A stretch of DNA of 64,000 nt from Bacillus_AB infantis_C (GTDB taxonomy: Bacteria > Bacillota > Bacilli > Bacillales > Cytobacillaceae), in the NCBI RefSeq assembly GCF_050107595.1, contig NZ_JBNILH010000002.1:62001-126000 (forward strand). Reading direction: 5' to 3'. The stretch's first letter is position 1. Every line of letters begins with the position of its first letter. A model generated the notes under the pieces. The model did not search any database and was not told where the DNA came from. It worked only from the letters and a program-made list of their open reading frames with translations. A program made the position numbers and the translations under genes. Positions 7,824 through 15,445 of this stretch are shown in pieces.

Positions 7824-8311
7824 CGATAGTTTATAAACTGCACATCGACTGTCAGGTCGGCTTCTCTTACAGCTGCTATTACCTGCTGCAGGTCGTCCCT
7901 GTTTTTTCCTGTTACACGGACCTGGTCGTCCTGAACCTGGCTCTTTACTTTCAGGCCGCTGTTTTTGATGAGGGTGTTGATTTTCTTTGCGTTTTCTTTA
8001 TCGATCCCCTGCATAAGCTTTGCGCGCTGCCTCACTGTACCGCCGGAAGCGGCTTCCACTTTTCCATAATCAAGGTTCTTGATGGGAATCCCGCGTTTGA
8101 TCATTTTGCTTAGCAGTACATCCTTCAGCTGATCCAGCTTATATTCATCATCAGAAACCAGGACAAGCTCTTCCTTATCAAGGGTAACATCACTTTTGCT
8201 GCCCTTGAAATCGTAGCGGGTCTTGATTTCTTTCATTGCAATATTGATTGCATTTGTCACTTCAGATAAATCTACTTTGGATACAATATCAAATGAGCTT
8301 TCTTTAGACAT
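7820..8311 (-). CDS. yitK: YajQ-family nucleotide-binding protein (YitK)
   Basis: A 163-residue protein of the YajQ/UPF0234 family, two ferredoxin-like halves. The N-terminus SSFDIVSKVDLSEVTNAI and the motifs TRYDFKGSKS (near 36) and QVRVTGKNRDDLQ (near 133) are diagnostic. Family members bind nucleotides or RNA, and a cyclic-di-GMP-binding relative is known in Xanthomonas; the role in Bacillus is not settled. GGAGGT lies 9 bases before the ATG. It is divergent from yitL as in B. subtilis. Its stop codon is the first base triplet of the tandem hairpin array. Confidence 0.93.
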   Translation of the reverse strand: MSKESSFDIVSKVDLSEVTNAINIAMKEIKTRYDFKGSKSDVTLDKEELVLVSDDEYKLDQLKDVLLSKMIKRGIPIKNLDYGKVEAASGGTVRQRAKLMQGIDKENAKKINTLIKNSGLKVKSQVQDDQVRVTGKNRDDLQQVIAAVREADLTVDVQFINYR

Positions 8312-8497
8312 GGCTAGACCTCCGTCAATTTCTTATATTTAGCCGGCTGTTTCAAAGCAGGGCCGGATCATTTCCTGCGTCCGGCGGCTCCTGTTTTCGA
8401 AACCGTTTTACCTTATTCGTTTATTATAGTAAAATATAGCAGTTCAAACAACTTTCAGATTGTCAGCAGACAATAAAGCCATTGAGGAGGAAATTAC

Positions 8498-9361
8498 ATG
8501 CCTTTGGCAGACTATATCGGACAAGTCACAACTTTAACCGTATCAAGAAAATCATCTTTCGGTTATTTTCTGACAGACGGTGACGAAGATGTTCTATTGC
8601 ATATAAATGAAGCGGCAAAAGAGTATGAGGTGGATGAAAAAGTTGAAGTGTTCCTTTATACAGATTCAAGGGAACGCATCTCGGCAACTGATACCCTTCC
8701 GGAGATCCGGGTGGGTGTGTATGGCTGGGCAAAGGTCAGTGATGTAAGGGAAGATCTTGGCGTGTTTATTGATATCGGGATCCAAAAGGAAATGCTTCTC
8801 GGCCAGGAAGATCTGCCTCTGCATCTGTCAGTCTGGCCGCAAAAGGGCGATCTTCTCTATATCACCCTCCGTGTTAATAGAAATAACCGGGTGTACGTGA
8901 AGCATGCGAAGGACCCGATTATCGAGGAAATTTCCATTAAAGCCACGCGGAAAGACTTTAACAAGAACGTCCATGGACATATCTACAGGACAGCCAAAGT
9001 AGGGAGCTGGGCATATACGGCAGAAGGATTCAAGGGTTTTATCCATGAGTCGCAGAGGAAGGCAGAGCCCCGCCTTGGTGAAAAAATAGAGGGGCGGATC
9101 ATAGATGTAAAGGAAGACGGAACAGTCAATATCTCCCTTTTGCCGCGGAAAGAAGAAGCGCTTGACGCTGATTCCCAGAAAGTCCTTTCCTATCTGGAAG
9201 AGCGGAACGGTTCTATGCCTTATGGAGACAAAAGCATGGCAAATGAAATCCAGGAACGCTTCCAAATGAGCAAATCTTCATTCAAGCGTGCTCTTGGCAG
9301 ACTAATGAAGGAAGGAAAGGTCTATCAGGAGGACGGCTGGACATATATAAAGCAATCGTAG
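8498..9361 (+). CDS. yitL: S1-domain RNA-binding protein (CvfB/YitL)
   Basis: A 287-residue cytoplasmic protein built from consecutive S1-like OB folds (about residues 1-65, 68-135 and 145-215, the last including GFIHESQRK and GRIIDVKEDGTVNISL) and a C-terminal winged helix (about 225-285). This matches CvfB, conserved virulence factor B of Staphylococcus, an RNA-binding protein. GAGGAGG precedes the ATG. The divergent neighbour yitK and the downstream terminator make it a single-gene unit. Confidence 0.92.
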   Translation: MPLADYIGQVTTLTVSRKSSFGYFLTDGDEDVLLHINEAAKEYEVDEKVEVFLYTDSRERISATDTLPEIRVGVYGWAKVSDVREDLGVFIDIGIQKEMLLGQEDLPLHLSVWPQKGDLLYITLRVNRNNRVYVKHAKDPIIEEISIKATRKDFNKNVHGHIYRTAKVGSWAYTAEGFKGFIHESQRKAEPRLGEKIEGRIIDVKEDGTVNISLLPRKEEALDADSQKVLSYLEERNGSMPYGDKSMANEIQERFQMSKSSFKRALGRLMKEGKVYQEDGWTYIKQS

Positions 9362-9393
9362 AAAAAAAGCAAGCGCCGGGCGCTTGCTTTTTT
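9362..9393. terminator. Bidirectional intrinsic terminator after yitL
   Basis: AAAGCAAGCG / CGCTTGCTTT with a 5-base loop, flanked by an A run on the left and a T run on the right. It can serve both yitL and the converging small gene at 9434-9565. Confidence 0.9.
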
Positions 9394-9433
9394 CTGTTCC
9401 GGGAAAGCCATCAATAAAGAACCCTGGTGCTGC

Positions 9434-9565
9434 TTAAAGATGATCCGTTTTTTTCGAGTATTGATGCTTCCCGGCTTTTCTGTTTTTCTCGCGCATCATA
9501 TTTTTCTCATGCCTCAAGGCATTATTGTCCTGTGCTTTTTTATCATTGTCTGAAGTGTGCGGCAT
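9434..9565 (-). CDS. Small DUF3941-type protein
   Basis: A 43-residue, very hydrophilic, Lys/Asn/His-rich protein (MPHTSDNDKK at the start, KNMMREKNRKAGK in the middle). I recognise it as the DUF3941 family of Bacillus, function unknown. GGAGG 10 bases upstream selects this ATG over the longer open frame. It lies between yitL and yitS, converging on the former. Confidence 0.75.
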   Translation of the reverse strand: MPHTSDNDKKAQDNNALRHEKNMMREKNRKAGKHQYSKKTDHL

Positions 9566-9641
9566 AGAAAAAAACCTCCTTTTTTCCGGCTTGGTCGCCG
9601 TCGGTTTTAGTGTCTGCCGCAATCAGAAGGAGTATGTAGGA

Positions 9642-10502
9642 TTATGATGCTATTTCATTTAAAAAGAAGAGTGCGATGGTGCCGGCACCGGTGTGCGATC
9701 CTATAGCTGCTCCGATGTCTGATATCAATACTTCCTTGGGGCCAAGCTCTTCGATCAGCATCGCCTTGACCTCCTCCGCTGTCTCAAGATTGTCTGCATG
9801 GCTGATGGCTATCGTCTGCCCGGAAAAGCCTTTGCCGCGTTCTTTGGCGACCTCGATCATACGGCGCAGAACCTTCTTTTTTCCCCGGATCTTTTCAATG
9901 GGGACAAGCTTCCCATCCTCTACATGAAGGAGCGGCTTGATATTCAGCAGGCCGCCGAGAAAAGCGGAAGCCTTGGAAACACGGCCGCCTTTGGCAAGAT
10001 GATCCAGATCTTCGACAGTGAAAAGATGCTCCATATGACGGCTCCGGAAAAGGATATCCTTTTCGATATCTTCCATGGATGCACCTTCGGCAGAAAGCCT
10101 TGCCGCTTCTTTTACGATCAATCCGGCTCCAAGGGATGCGCATTTTGTGTCTATAATGGACAAGCTAAGGTCAGGATATTCTTCTTTTACCTGATCCCGC
10201 ACCATGGCCGCTGTTTGGTATGTACCGGAAAGCTGAGAAGAAAATGCGATATAGATGCCTTCCCGTCCGCTCTTGGCAAGCTCCCTGAACTCCTTTTCAA
10301 AGTCCACAGGGGATACCTGGGAGGTTTTCGGGATCTGCCCGCTTCTGATGCTATCATAAACTTTCTTTGGGTCGATTGTAATCAAATCTTTGTATTCCTG
10401 CCCATCCAATAGAACCTGCAGAGGAAAGAGCAGGACATCATTGTCCTTGAAAAACTGCAAGGATAAATCACTTGCACTGTCAGCCATGATTTTTACTGAC
10501 AT
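9642..10502 (-). CDS. yitS: DegV-family fatty-acid-binding protein (YitS)
   Basis: A 286-residue DegV/EDD-fold protein. DegV-family proteins (FakB in Staphylococcus) bind a fatty acid for phosphorylation by FakA. The N-terminal signature is ADSASDLS near residue 7, FSSQLSGTYQTA near 88, and a glycine-rich C-terminal stretch GAAIGSHTGAGTIAL. The ATG at 10502 is preferred because AGGTGA lies just upstream. It is divergent from yitT. Confidence 0.93.
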   Translation of the reverse strand: MSVKIMADSASDLSLQFFKDNDVLLFPLQVLLDGQEYKDLITIDPKKVYDSIRSGQIPKTSQVSPVDFEKEFRELAKSGREGIYIAFSSQLSGTYQTAAMVRDQVKEEYPDLSLSIIDTKCASLGAGLIVKEAARLSAEGASMEDIEKDILFRSRHMEHLFTVEDLDHLAKGGRVSKASAFLGGLLNIKPLLHVEDGKLVPIEKIRGKKKVLRRMIEVAKERGKGFSGQTIAISHADNLETAEEVKAMLIEELGPKEVLISDIGAAIGSHTGAGTIALFFLNEIAS

Positions 10503-10633
10503 ATAGGTCACCTGCTTTCAGCACGTTAATATGCTTTTAGTTTATAGAATCAAGGGAAAAAATACAATGAAATGTGTTGAAAAAACACAATATAGGGTAA
10601 AGATACATCAAGTGTGTTTTAAGGGGGTTCGCT

Positions 10634-11464
10634 ATGATTTTATTAGAAACGAAGAAATTTGTTGTGGTGCTTATAGGCGCCATTCTCAATGCCATTGCGA
10701 TGAACTTTTTCCTGATCCCGGCCAATGTTTATGCCAGCGGATTCACCGGTGTGGCGCAGCTGCTTTCCAGCATTCTGGGGGGCGTTGCTTCAACAGGTAT
10801 TTTATTGTTCATCCTGAATATACCTGTAACGATCCTTGCGTGGAAAAAGGTGGGCAGGTCTTTTACTGTCTACAGCTTTTTAAGCGTTTTCCTTATGTCT
10901 CTGTTCCTGGAGATCATTCCCGTGATTCATGTATCAGAAGATATTCTTCTGAATGCCGTCTTTGGAGGAGTCATTGCGGCTGTTGGCGTAGGGATGACAC
11001 TCAAGTGGGGGGCATCCACTGGAGGAATGGATATCGTTGCGATGCTTTTATCAAGGATGAAAGACCGTCCGGTGGGTACATACTTCTTTACTTTGAACGC
11101 TATCATCATCATTACTGCAGGTTTTCTTTACGGCTGGGAAAAAGCTTTGTATACGCTTGTGACGCTTTATGCTTCTACAAGGGTGATCGATGCGATCCAT
11201 ACAAGGCATGAGAAGCTGACGGCCATGATTGTTACGAAAAAATCCGCTGAGCTGAAGCAGGCCATACACGATAAGATGGTACGCGGCATTACGACCATTC
11301 CCGCCAAAGGCGCTTTTACCAATGAAAATAAAGAAATGATGATTATCGTCATCACCCGCTATGAGCTTTTTGACCTTGAAAGGATCATAAAGGATGTCGA
11401 TCCTTATGCGTTCACCAATATTGTAGAAACAGCAGGAATATTCGGCTTCTTCAGGAAAGAATAA
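10634..11464 (+). CDS. yitT: YitT-family membrane protein (DUF2179 C-terminus)
   Basis: A 276-residue integral membrane protein. About five or six hydrophobic segments occupy residues 5-170, including the family motif FLIPANVYASGFTGVAQL near 25 and KWGASTGGMDIVA near 122. A cytoplasmic DUF2179 domain follows at about 200-276 (KGAFTNENKEMMIIVI). The transported substrate, if any, is unknown. AAGGGGG precedes the ATG. The next gene starts 20 bases after its stop, so the two are probably cotranscribed. Confidence 0.92.
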   Translation: MILLETKKFVVVLIGAILNAIAMNFFLIPANVYASGFTGVAQLLSSILGGVASTGILLFILNIPVTILAWKKVGRSFTVYSFLSVFLMSLFLEIIPVIHVSEDILLNAVFGGVIAAVGVGMTLKWGASTGGMDIVAMLLSRMKDRPVGTYFFTLNAIIIITAGFLYGWEKALYTLVTLYASTRVIDAIHTRHEKLTAMIVTKKSAELKQAIHDKMVRGITTIPAKGAFTNENKEMMIIVITRYELFDLERIIKDVDPYAFTNIVETAGIFGFFRKE

Positions 11465-11484
11465 TCGAAAAAGGAGGTATTGGC

Positions 11485-12243
11485 ATGTTAAGGATTGCAG
11501 CAGTCTTGTTCATAATCTTTGCTTCACTTCCGATGGATGGATCTGCCGCCAGTGCGGAAGGCGGCCCTGAAGTTTCGTTAAGCCTCAATCCCGGTCCGGA
11601 ATCGGCTGAAATCAAAGTGGGGCTTATCAACAGTTCTGATCAGACACAGACCTATGAGTTTCCGACCTCACAAAGATATGATCTGATCATCCGCGATAAG
11701 TACGGGGAAACTGTTTATGATGCGGCGGCAGGAAAGTCTTTTCTGCAGGCCATACAGTACCTGAAGCTGGATCCTGGGGAATATATCTTCTGGACGGACT
11801 CCTGGGACTATAAGACTGCAGCTGGAAGGGTCGAGGAAGGAGCCTATTCAGTTGAGGTGACCATCCCGATCAAACAGAAAGGTGTGACCCACGCAGCAGT
11901 AGTGCTGAGGGAAAAAGCCGTGCTTGATGTCCCAGAGGAGAACCCTGCCTTCAGAAAAGTGGAGATAAGCGGGGAGAACGGTAATTACGAGGTGAAAGGA
12001 GAAGCAAGGGCAAAAACAGGGAAGTTTTACTATACAGCCGAAGACGGCCATCAGGTGCTTGCGGGGGAGGCAGTCAGCCCTTCTGTTTCAAAATATCCTG
12101 AGTGGTCGCCTTTCCACCTGAAAATAAACATACCGGAAAAATCCTTGCCCGAAAACGGCACAGTCATCCTCAGCCTGTACGAAAAGGATAAGAAGGACAG
12201 GATCATCCATGCCTACGCCGCCGTACTGGAAAATTTCCGGTGA
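11485..12243 (+). CDS. Secreted BsuPI-domain protein with a Gmad2-like C-terminal domain
   Basis: A 252-residue protein with a signal peptide (about residues 1-24, ending near GSAASA). Residues about 28-125 match the BsuPI proteinase-inhibitor fold (motifs QTYEFPTSQRYDLIIRD, GKSFLQA, GEYIFWTDSWD). Residues about 150-250 look like the immunoglobulin-like Gmad2 domain (YEVKGEARAKTGKFYY, WSPFHLKINIP, GTVILSLYEKDKKD). B. subtilis Ipi, an intracellular BsuPI protein, is encoded nearby in that genome; this one looks exported and longer. Cotranscription with yitT is likely from the 20-bp gap. Protease inhibition is inferred from the domain only. Confidence 0.8.
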   Translation: MLRIAAVLFIIFASLPMDGSAASAEGGPEVSLSLNPGPESAEIKVGLINSSDQTQTYEFPTSQRYDLIIRDKYGETVYDAAAGKSFLQAIQYLKLDPGEYIFWTDSWDYKTAAGRVEEGAYSVEVTIPIKQKGVTHAAVVLREKAVLDVPEENPAFRKVEISGENGNYEVKGEARAKTGKFYYTAEDGHQVLAGEAVSPSVSKYPEWSPFHLKINIPEKSLPENGTVILSLYEKDKKDRIIHAYAAVLENFR

Positions 12244-12277
12244 AAAAAAGAGCATGCCCGTCTGCGGGCATGCTCTT
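12243..12277. terminator. Bidirectional terminator between converging genes
   Basis: A 13-bp stem (AAGAGCATGCCCG / CGGGCATGCTCTT, 4-base loop) with an A run on its left, so the U tract serves the minus-strand genes; it also closes the yitT unit. Confidence 0.9.
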
Positions 12278-12282
12278 ATCTG

Positions 12283-12474
12283 TCAGCGGCCAGCAAGCTG
12301 GTCAAGCTGGTCCTGCAGCTCGCGAAGCTGCTCCTGTTCAGCCCTTGTGGAGTTGGCATAGGCTGAATGGAGTGCGTTTTTAGCCTTCGCAATCGTCTGC
12401 TGCTGTTCAGATGGCCCTGCTTGTGAAGCCATCTCGACAAATCTCTGCGCTTCCTGATAAAGCCTGTTTCCCAT
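12283..12474 (-). CDS. Small DUF3813 protein (YizC-like)
   Basis: A 63-residue helical, Gln/Ala-rich cytoplasmic protein (MGNRLYQEAQ at the start, QLRELQDQLDQLAGR at the end) that I recognise as DUF3813, function unknown. Its ribosome site (GGAGG) lies inside the last codons of the gene at 12477-12629, two bases away, which indicates translational coupling. Confidence 0.8.
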   Translation of the reverse strand: MGNRLYQEAQRFVEMASQAGPSEQQQTIAKAKNALHSAYANSTRAEQEQLRELQDQLDQLAGR

Positions 12475-12476
12475 CG

Positions 12477-12629
12477 CTAAATTCCTCCAAGAGAAGATTC
12501 CTGTACATTCGCCATCTTCCTCGCTTCAGCTTCAGCATATGTGGTGTGATAAGGTATGCGGGAATCATGCTTGCTTACAGTATCTGCACCTTGCTGTACA
12601 AAGCGTTTCGATTTGTTGCGTTTGCCCAT
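12477..12629 (-). CDS. Unrecognised small basic protein, 50 residues
   Basis: An open frame from ATG at 12629 with CCTTAGGAGGGG upstream. The protein starts MGKRNKSKRF, continues VQQGADTVSKHD and ends VQESSLGGI. It is basic at the start and rich in charged and polar residues, with no membrane segment. It sits immediately upstream of the DUF3813 gene and carries that gene's ribosome site in its own last codons, which supports it being real. I cannot assign a family; a small spore-associated protein is possible but unsupported. Confidence 0.65.
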   Translation of the reverse strand: MGKRNKSKRFVQQGADTVSKHDSRIPYHTTYAEAEARKMANVQESSLGGI

Positions 12630-12720
12630 TCGGATCCCCTCCTAAGGAAATATGAAACAGCTCTGCTGCCTCTCTGTTATTATGCGCCAGGGCATGTTTA
12701 TTTAGAGGAGGGAACAAGAG

Positions 12721-12751
12721 GAAAAGCCCCGCCGGTCAGCGGCAGGGCTCA
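12721..12751 (-). terminator. Intrinsic terminator of yitU
   Basis: On the minus strand AGCCCTGCCG pairs with CGGCGGGGCT around a short loop, then TTTTCC follows. It lies 8 bases past the yitU stop. Confidence 0.7.
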
Positions 12752-12758
12752 TGTTTCC

Positions 12759-13580
12759 TTATTTCATTGCGTTCAGGCCCAGGAGATCATTCAGATAAAC
12801 ACCGATTCCATCCTGCTCGTTAGTAAGCGTCATTTCATTGGCGACATTTTTCACTACATCGATGGCATTGCCCATGGCAATACCGCGTCCGGCATATTCC
12901 AGCATCTCCAGATCATTATCTTCGTCCCCGAAAGCAATAATTCTTTCAGGCGGGATCTGGAAGTAATCGGAGGCTTTCTTCAGCCCGACCGCTTTGTTCA
13001 AGCCGGATTTTACAATCTCGATGACATGCCATGGAGCAGCCCACCGCCTGTGGTCGATAACCTCGGCATGAACCTCGGATAAATGGTTCCGAATGGTTTT
13101 GACTTGTTCCTCATCGGTATGAATCAGCATACTGGTCGGCGAATCTGTGAGAAATCTCCTTAAATCCCCAGTGGTTATATCAGGGTCTCCCATGCCAAAA
13201 ACGTCGAGCAGCTTTTCATCGTGATGGTGGAAGTATACCTCATCAATCACTTCTGCAATGATATTGTGAAATGAAAAGCCGCTGCAGGCTTCCACAATTT
13301 CCTTTGCCACTTTTATATCCATTGGCGTATGGTATACCCCCCAGTCCCTGTCCTTAGGATGGTGGATAAAGGCGCCGTTAAAGTTAACAATAGGAGTATC
13401 CAGGCCCATTTCATGATAATACATCTGGCTTGATCTGAAAGGCCTTCCGGTAGCAATCATGACAACATGCCCCGCCTCCCGGGCTTTTTGGATCACATGC
13501 TTTGTTTTTGCGGAAATGGTTTTATCGTCTTTTAATAAGGTTCCATCTAAGTCCAATGCAATTAAATGTTTTTCTGCCAT
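12759..13580 (-). CDS. yitU: Cof-type HAD-superfamily phosphatase (YitU)
   Basis: A 273-residue HAD hydrolase of the IIB cap class. Motif I LDLDGTLLKDD gives nucleophile D10 and D12. Motif II is ATGRP near 43, the motif III lysine is in KSGLNKAVGL near 192, and motif IV is AFGDEDNDLEML near 216. YitU of B. subtilis is reported to act on the riboflavin pathway intermediate ARPP among other phosphates; the substrate here is inferred. AGGAG precedes the ATG. Confidence 0.9.
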   Translation of the reverse strand: MAEKHLIALDLDGTLLKDDKTISAKTKHVIQKAREAGHVVMIATGRPFRSSQMYYHEMGLDTPIVNFNGAFIHHPKDRDWGVYHTPMDIKVAKEIVEACSGFSFHNIIAEVIDEVYFHHHDEKLLDVFGMGDPDITTGDLRRFLTDSPTSMLIHTDEEQVKTIRNHLSEVHAEVIDHRRWAAPWHVIEIVKSGLNKAVGLKKASDYFQIPPERIIAFGDEDNDLEMLEYAGRGIAMGNAIDVVKNVANEMTLTNEQDGIGVYLNDLLGLNAMK

Positions 13581-13852
13581 AAAGTCTCCTTCTTATTTCT
13601 GTATTAGGATAATCTCAGTGTAAAGCTTTAGGCAAATAAATGTCAGCATGCTACACTAAAGATATAGAAAGAATTTACATAAGGAAAATCAGGGGAGCAG
13701 TTTATTCCGGAAAGTCCGGGAGTCTGCCCGGCCCTAGCCGTTTCCTGTATGTGTATTTACCACTATCGTAACAATTTAATATTTATTTTGTAAAAAAAAT
13801 CGCTTTTTTAAAGAAAAAATGTTCATTTTTATGTAAATGCGGGGGGAAGACC

Positions 13853-14647
13853 ATGATTATTATTGAAAATAGAAAAGTGGAAGGCATTCCTGTACTGCAT
13901 CTTGCAGACAAAGAGAAGTTCAATGAGCAGCTGCCCTTCATTGTATTTGTACATGGTTTTACAAGTGCGAAAGAGCATAATCTTCATTATGCCTATCTGC
14001 TCGCCGAGAAAGGTTTTCGTGTTGTCCTGCCCGAGGCCCTCTACCATGGGGAAAGAAGCACAGGCCTGTCCGGAAATGATCTGAACGTGAAATTCTGGGA
14101 AATTGTTCTCACTGAGATAGAAGAGCTGAATGTAATCAAAAATGCGTTTGCATCAGAGGGCCTGATTGATGAAGAAAAGATAGGGCTTGCCGGAACCTCG
14201 ATGGGCGGTATTGTCACCATGGGTGCCCTGACGCGTTATGATTGGATTAAAACGGCAGTAAGCTTGATGGGGATGCCTTATTATGAAAAGTTTGCCCTCT
14301 GGCAGATCGATGAGCTGAAGAAGCACGGAATTGATCTTCCTTTTAAAGAAGAGGAACTGGCCGGGCTGCTTCAAAAACTGAAAGAGCTGGATATCAGCCA
14401 GCAGCCTGAAAAGCTTGCAGGGAGGCCGATATTGTTCTGGCACGGAAAGCAAGACCAGGTTGTCCCTTATCACTATACTTATCATTTTTATGAATCGATT
14501 AGAACAAACTATAAAGAGATGCCCGAAAAACTTGTCTTTCTGACGGATGAGAATGCAGGGCATAAGGTGTCAAGAGAAGGACTGCTCAAAACGGTTGAGT
14601 GGTTTGAAACATATTTAGCTGAAGGACCATTCGGCTTGGAGTCATAA
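13853..14647 (+). CDS. yitV: Alpha/beta-hydrolase, prolyl-oligopeptidase-like esterase (YitV)
   Basis: A 264-residue cytoplasmic serine hydrolase. VHGFTSAKEH near 34 forms the oxyanion region, GTSMGG near 117 is the nucleophile elbow, HGKQDQVVP near 200 carries the acid, and NAGHKVS near 237 carries the histidine. The physiological substrate is unknown. A GGGGGGAAG site precedes the ATG. Position between yitU and yitW matches B. subtilis. Confidence 0.9.
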   Translation: MIIIENRKVEGIPVLHLADKEKFNEQLPFIVFVHGFTSAKEHNLHYAYLLAEKGFRVVLPEALYHGERSTGLSGNDLNVKFWEIVLTEIEELNVIKNAFASEGLIDEEKIGLAGTSMGGIVTMGALTRYDWIKTAVSLMGMPYYEKFALWQIDELKKHGIDLPFKEEELAGLLQKLKELDISQQPEKLAGRPILFWHGKQDQVVPYHYTYHFYESIRTNYKEMPEKLVFLTDENAGHKVSREGLLKTVEWFETYLAEGPFGLES

Positions 14648-14717
14648 GTTTTTTCAAGAGCGCGGCTTTTTGTTATCATAGAATCAGCATAATAATAACT
14701 GCTAAGGAGTGATTAGC

Positions 14718-15026
14718 ATGGATCAGGAATTAAAAGACAGCATCATGGGTGCCCTTGAGCTTGTAGTCGACCCTGAACTTGGTGTAGATATAGTCAATCT
14801 GGGACTGGTATATGATGTGAAAATGGAGGAAGAAGGAACGGCTGTAGTCGATATGACGCTTACTTCCATGGGCTGCCCGCTTGCCGGAACGATTGTTGAC
14901 CAGGTAAAGGCCGCTCTTTCAGATATACCTGAAGTGAAAAATACAGAAGTGAACATTGTTTGGAGCCCGCCATGGACAAAGGATAAAATGTCCCGCTACG
15001 CCAAGATAGCTCTGGGCGTACAATAA
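14718..15026 (+). CDS. yitW: MIP18/DUF59-family Fe-S assembly protein (YitW, SufT-like)
   Basis: A 102-residue protein with the DUF59 fold (VDPELGVDIVNLGLVYDV near 16, TLTSMGCPLAG near 47 with the conserved cysteine, WSPPWTKDKMS near 82). Family members such as SufT help mature iron-sulfur proteins. The ATG at 14718 is preferred over an in-frame GTG at 14709 because that GTG is part of the AAGGAGTG ribosome site. The DsrE gene begins one base after its stop. Confidence 0.93.
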   Translation: MDQELKDSIMGALELVVDPELGVDIVNLGLVYDVKMEEEGTAVVDMTLTSMGCPLAGTIVDQVKAALSDIPEVKNTEVNIVWSPPWTKDKMSRYAKIALGVQ

Positions 15027-15027
15027 G

Positions 15028-15366
15028 ATGAAAAACAAGGTTATACTGGTCAGCTCCGATCAGCTGGGCAAGGGAGATGCAGAGCTTGGCTCAGGTGTAC
15101 TTGAAACCTTCTTTACCGTATTGAAGCAGCAGAAGGAGCTTCCTGCCGCAGTCTTTTTCATGAATAGCGGCGTATATGCCCTGACAGGGGAATCATTTGT
15201 TTCGGTTCATGCAAAAGAGCTGGAGGAAAAAGGAGTCGGCATCTTTGCATGCAAGACATGCGTGGATCACTATGGTGTCGGAGACAAGCTGTATGCCGGG
15301 AAAATCAGCGGCATGGCCCATTTTGTCGAGCTTGCCGCCAGCCATGAGGTTCTGACAATTTCTTAA
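15028..15366 (+). CDS. Stand-alone DsrE-domain protein (YedF C-terminal type)
   Basis: A 112-residue protein matching the DsrE-like C-terminal part of the selenium-metabolism-associated protein YedF, without the N-terminal TusA/SirA part. VSSDQLGKGDAELG near 8 and ACKTCVDHYGV near 74 are the main motifs, with C75 and C78 as candidate sulfur carriers. It starts one base after yitW with no good ribosome site of its own, so it is probably translationally coupled to that gene. A terminator follows. A role in sulfur relay to iron-sulfur or molybdenum cofactor synthesis is a contextual guess. Confidence 0.8.
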   Translation: MKNKVILVSSDQLGKGDAELGSGVLETFFTVLKQQKELPAAVFFMNSGVYALTGESFVSVHAKELEEKGVGIFACKTCVDHYGVGDKLYAGKISGMAHFVELAASHEVLTIS

Positions 15367-15380
15367 ATAGAAAGCGGAGA

Positions 15381-15408
15381 AAACAGCAGGATATCCTGCT
15401 GTTTTTTA
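15381..15408 (+). terminator. Intrinsic terminator after the DsrE gene
   Basis: AACAGCAGGATATCCTGCTGTT is a near-perfect palindrome followed by TTTTT. It separates yitW-dsrE from moeA-mobB. Confidence 0.9.
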
Positions 15409-15445
15409 GCACTTTCAAAAATGGATACATAAGGAGTGGAAAGGC

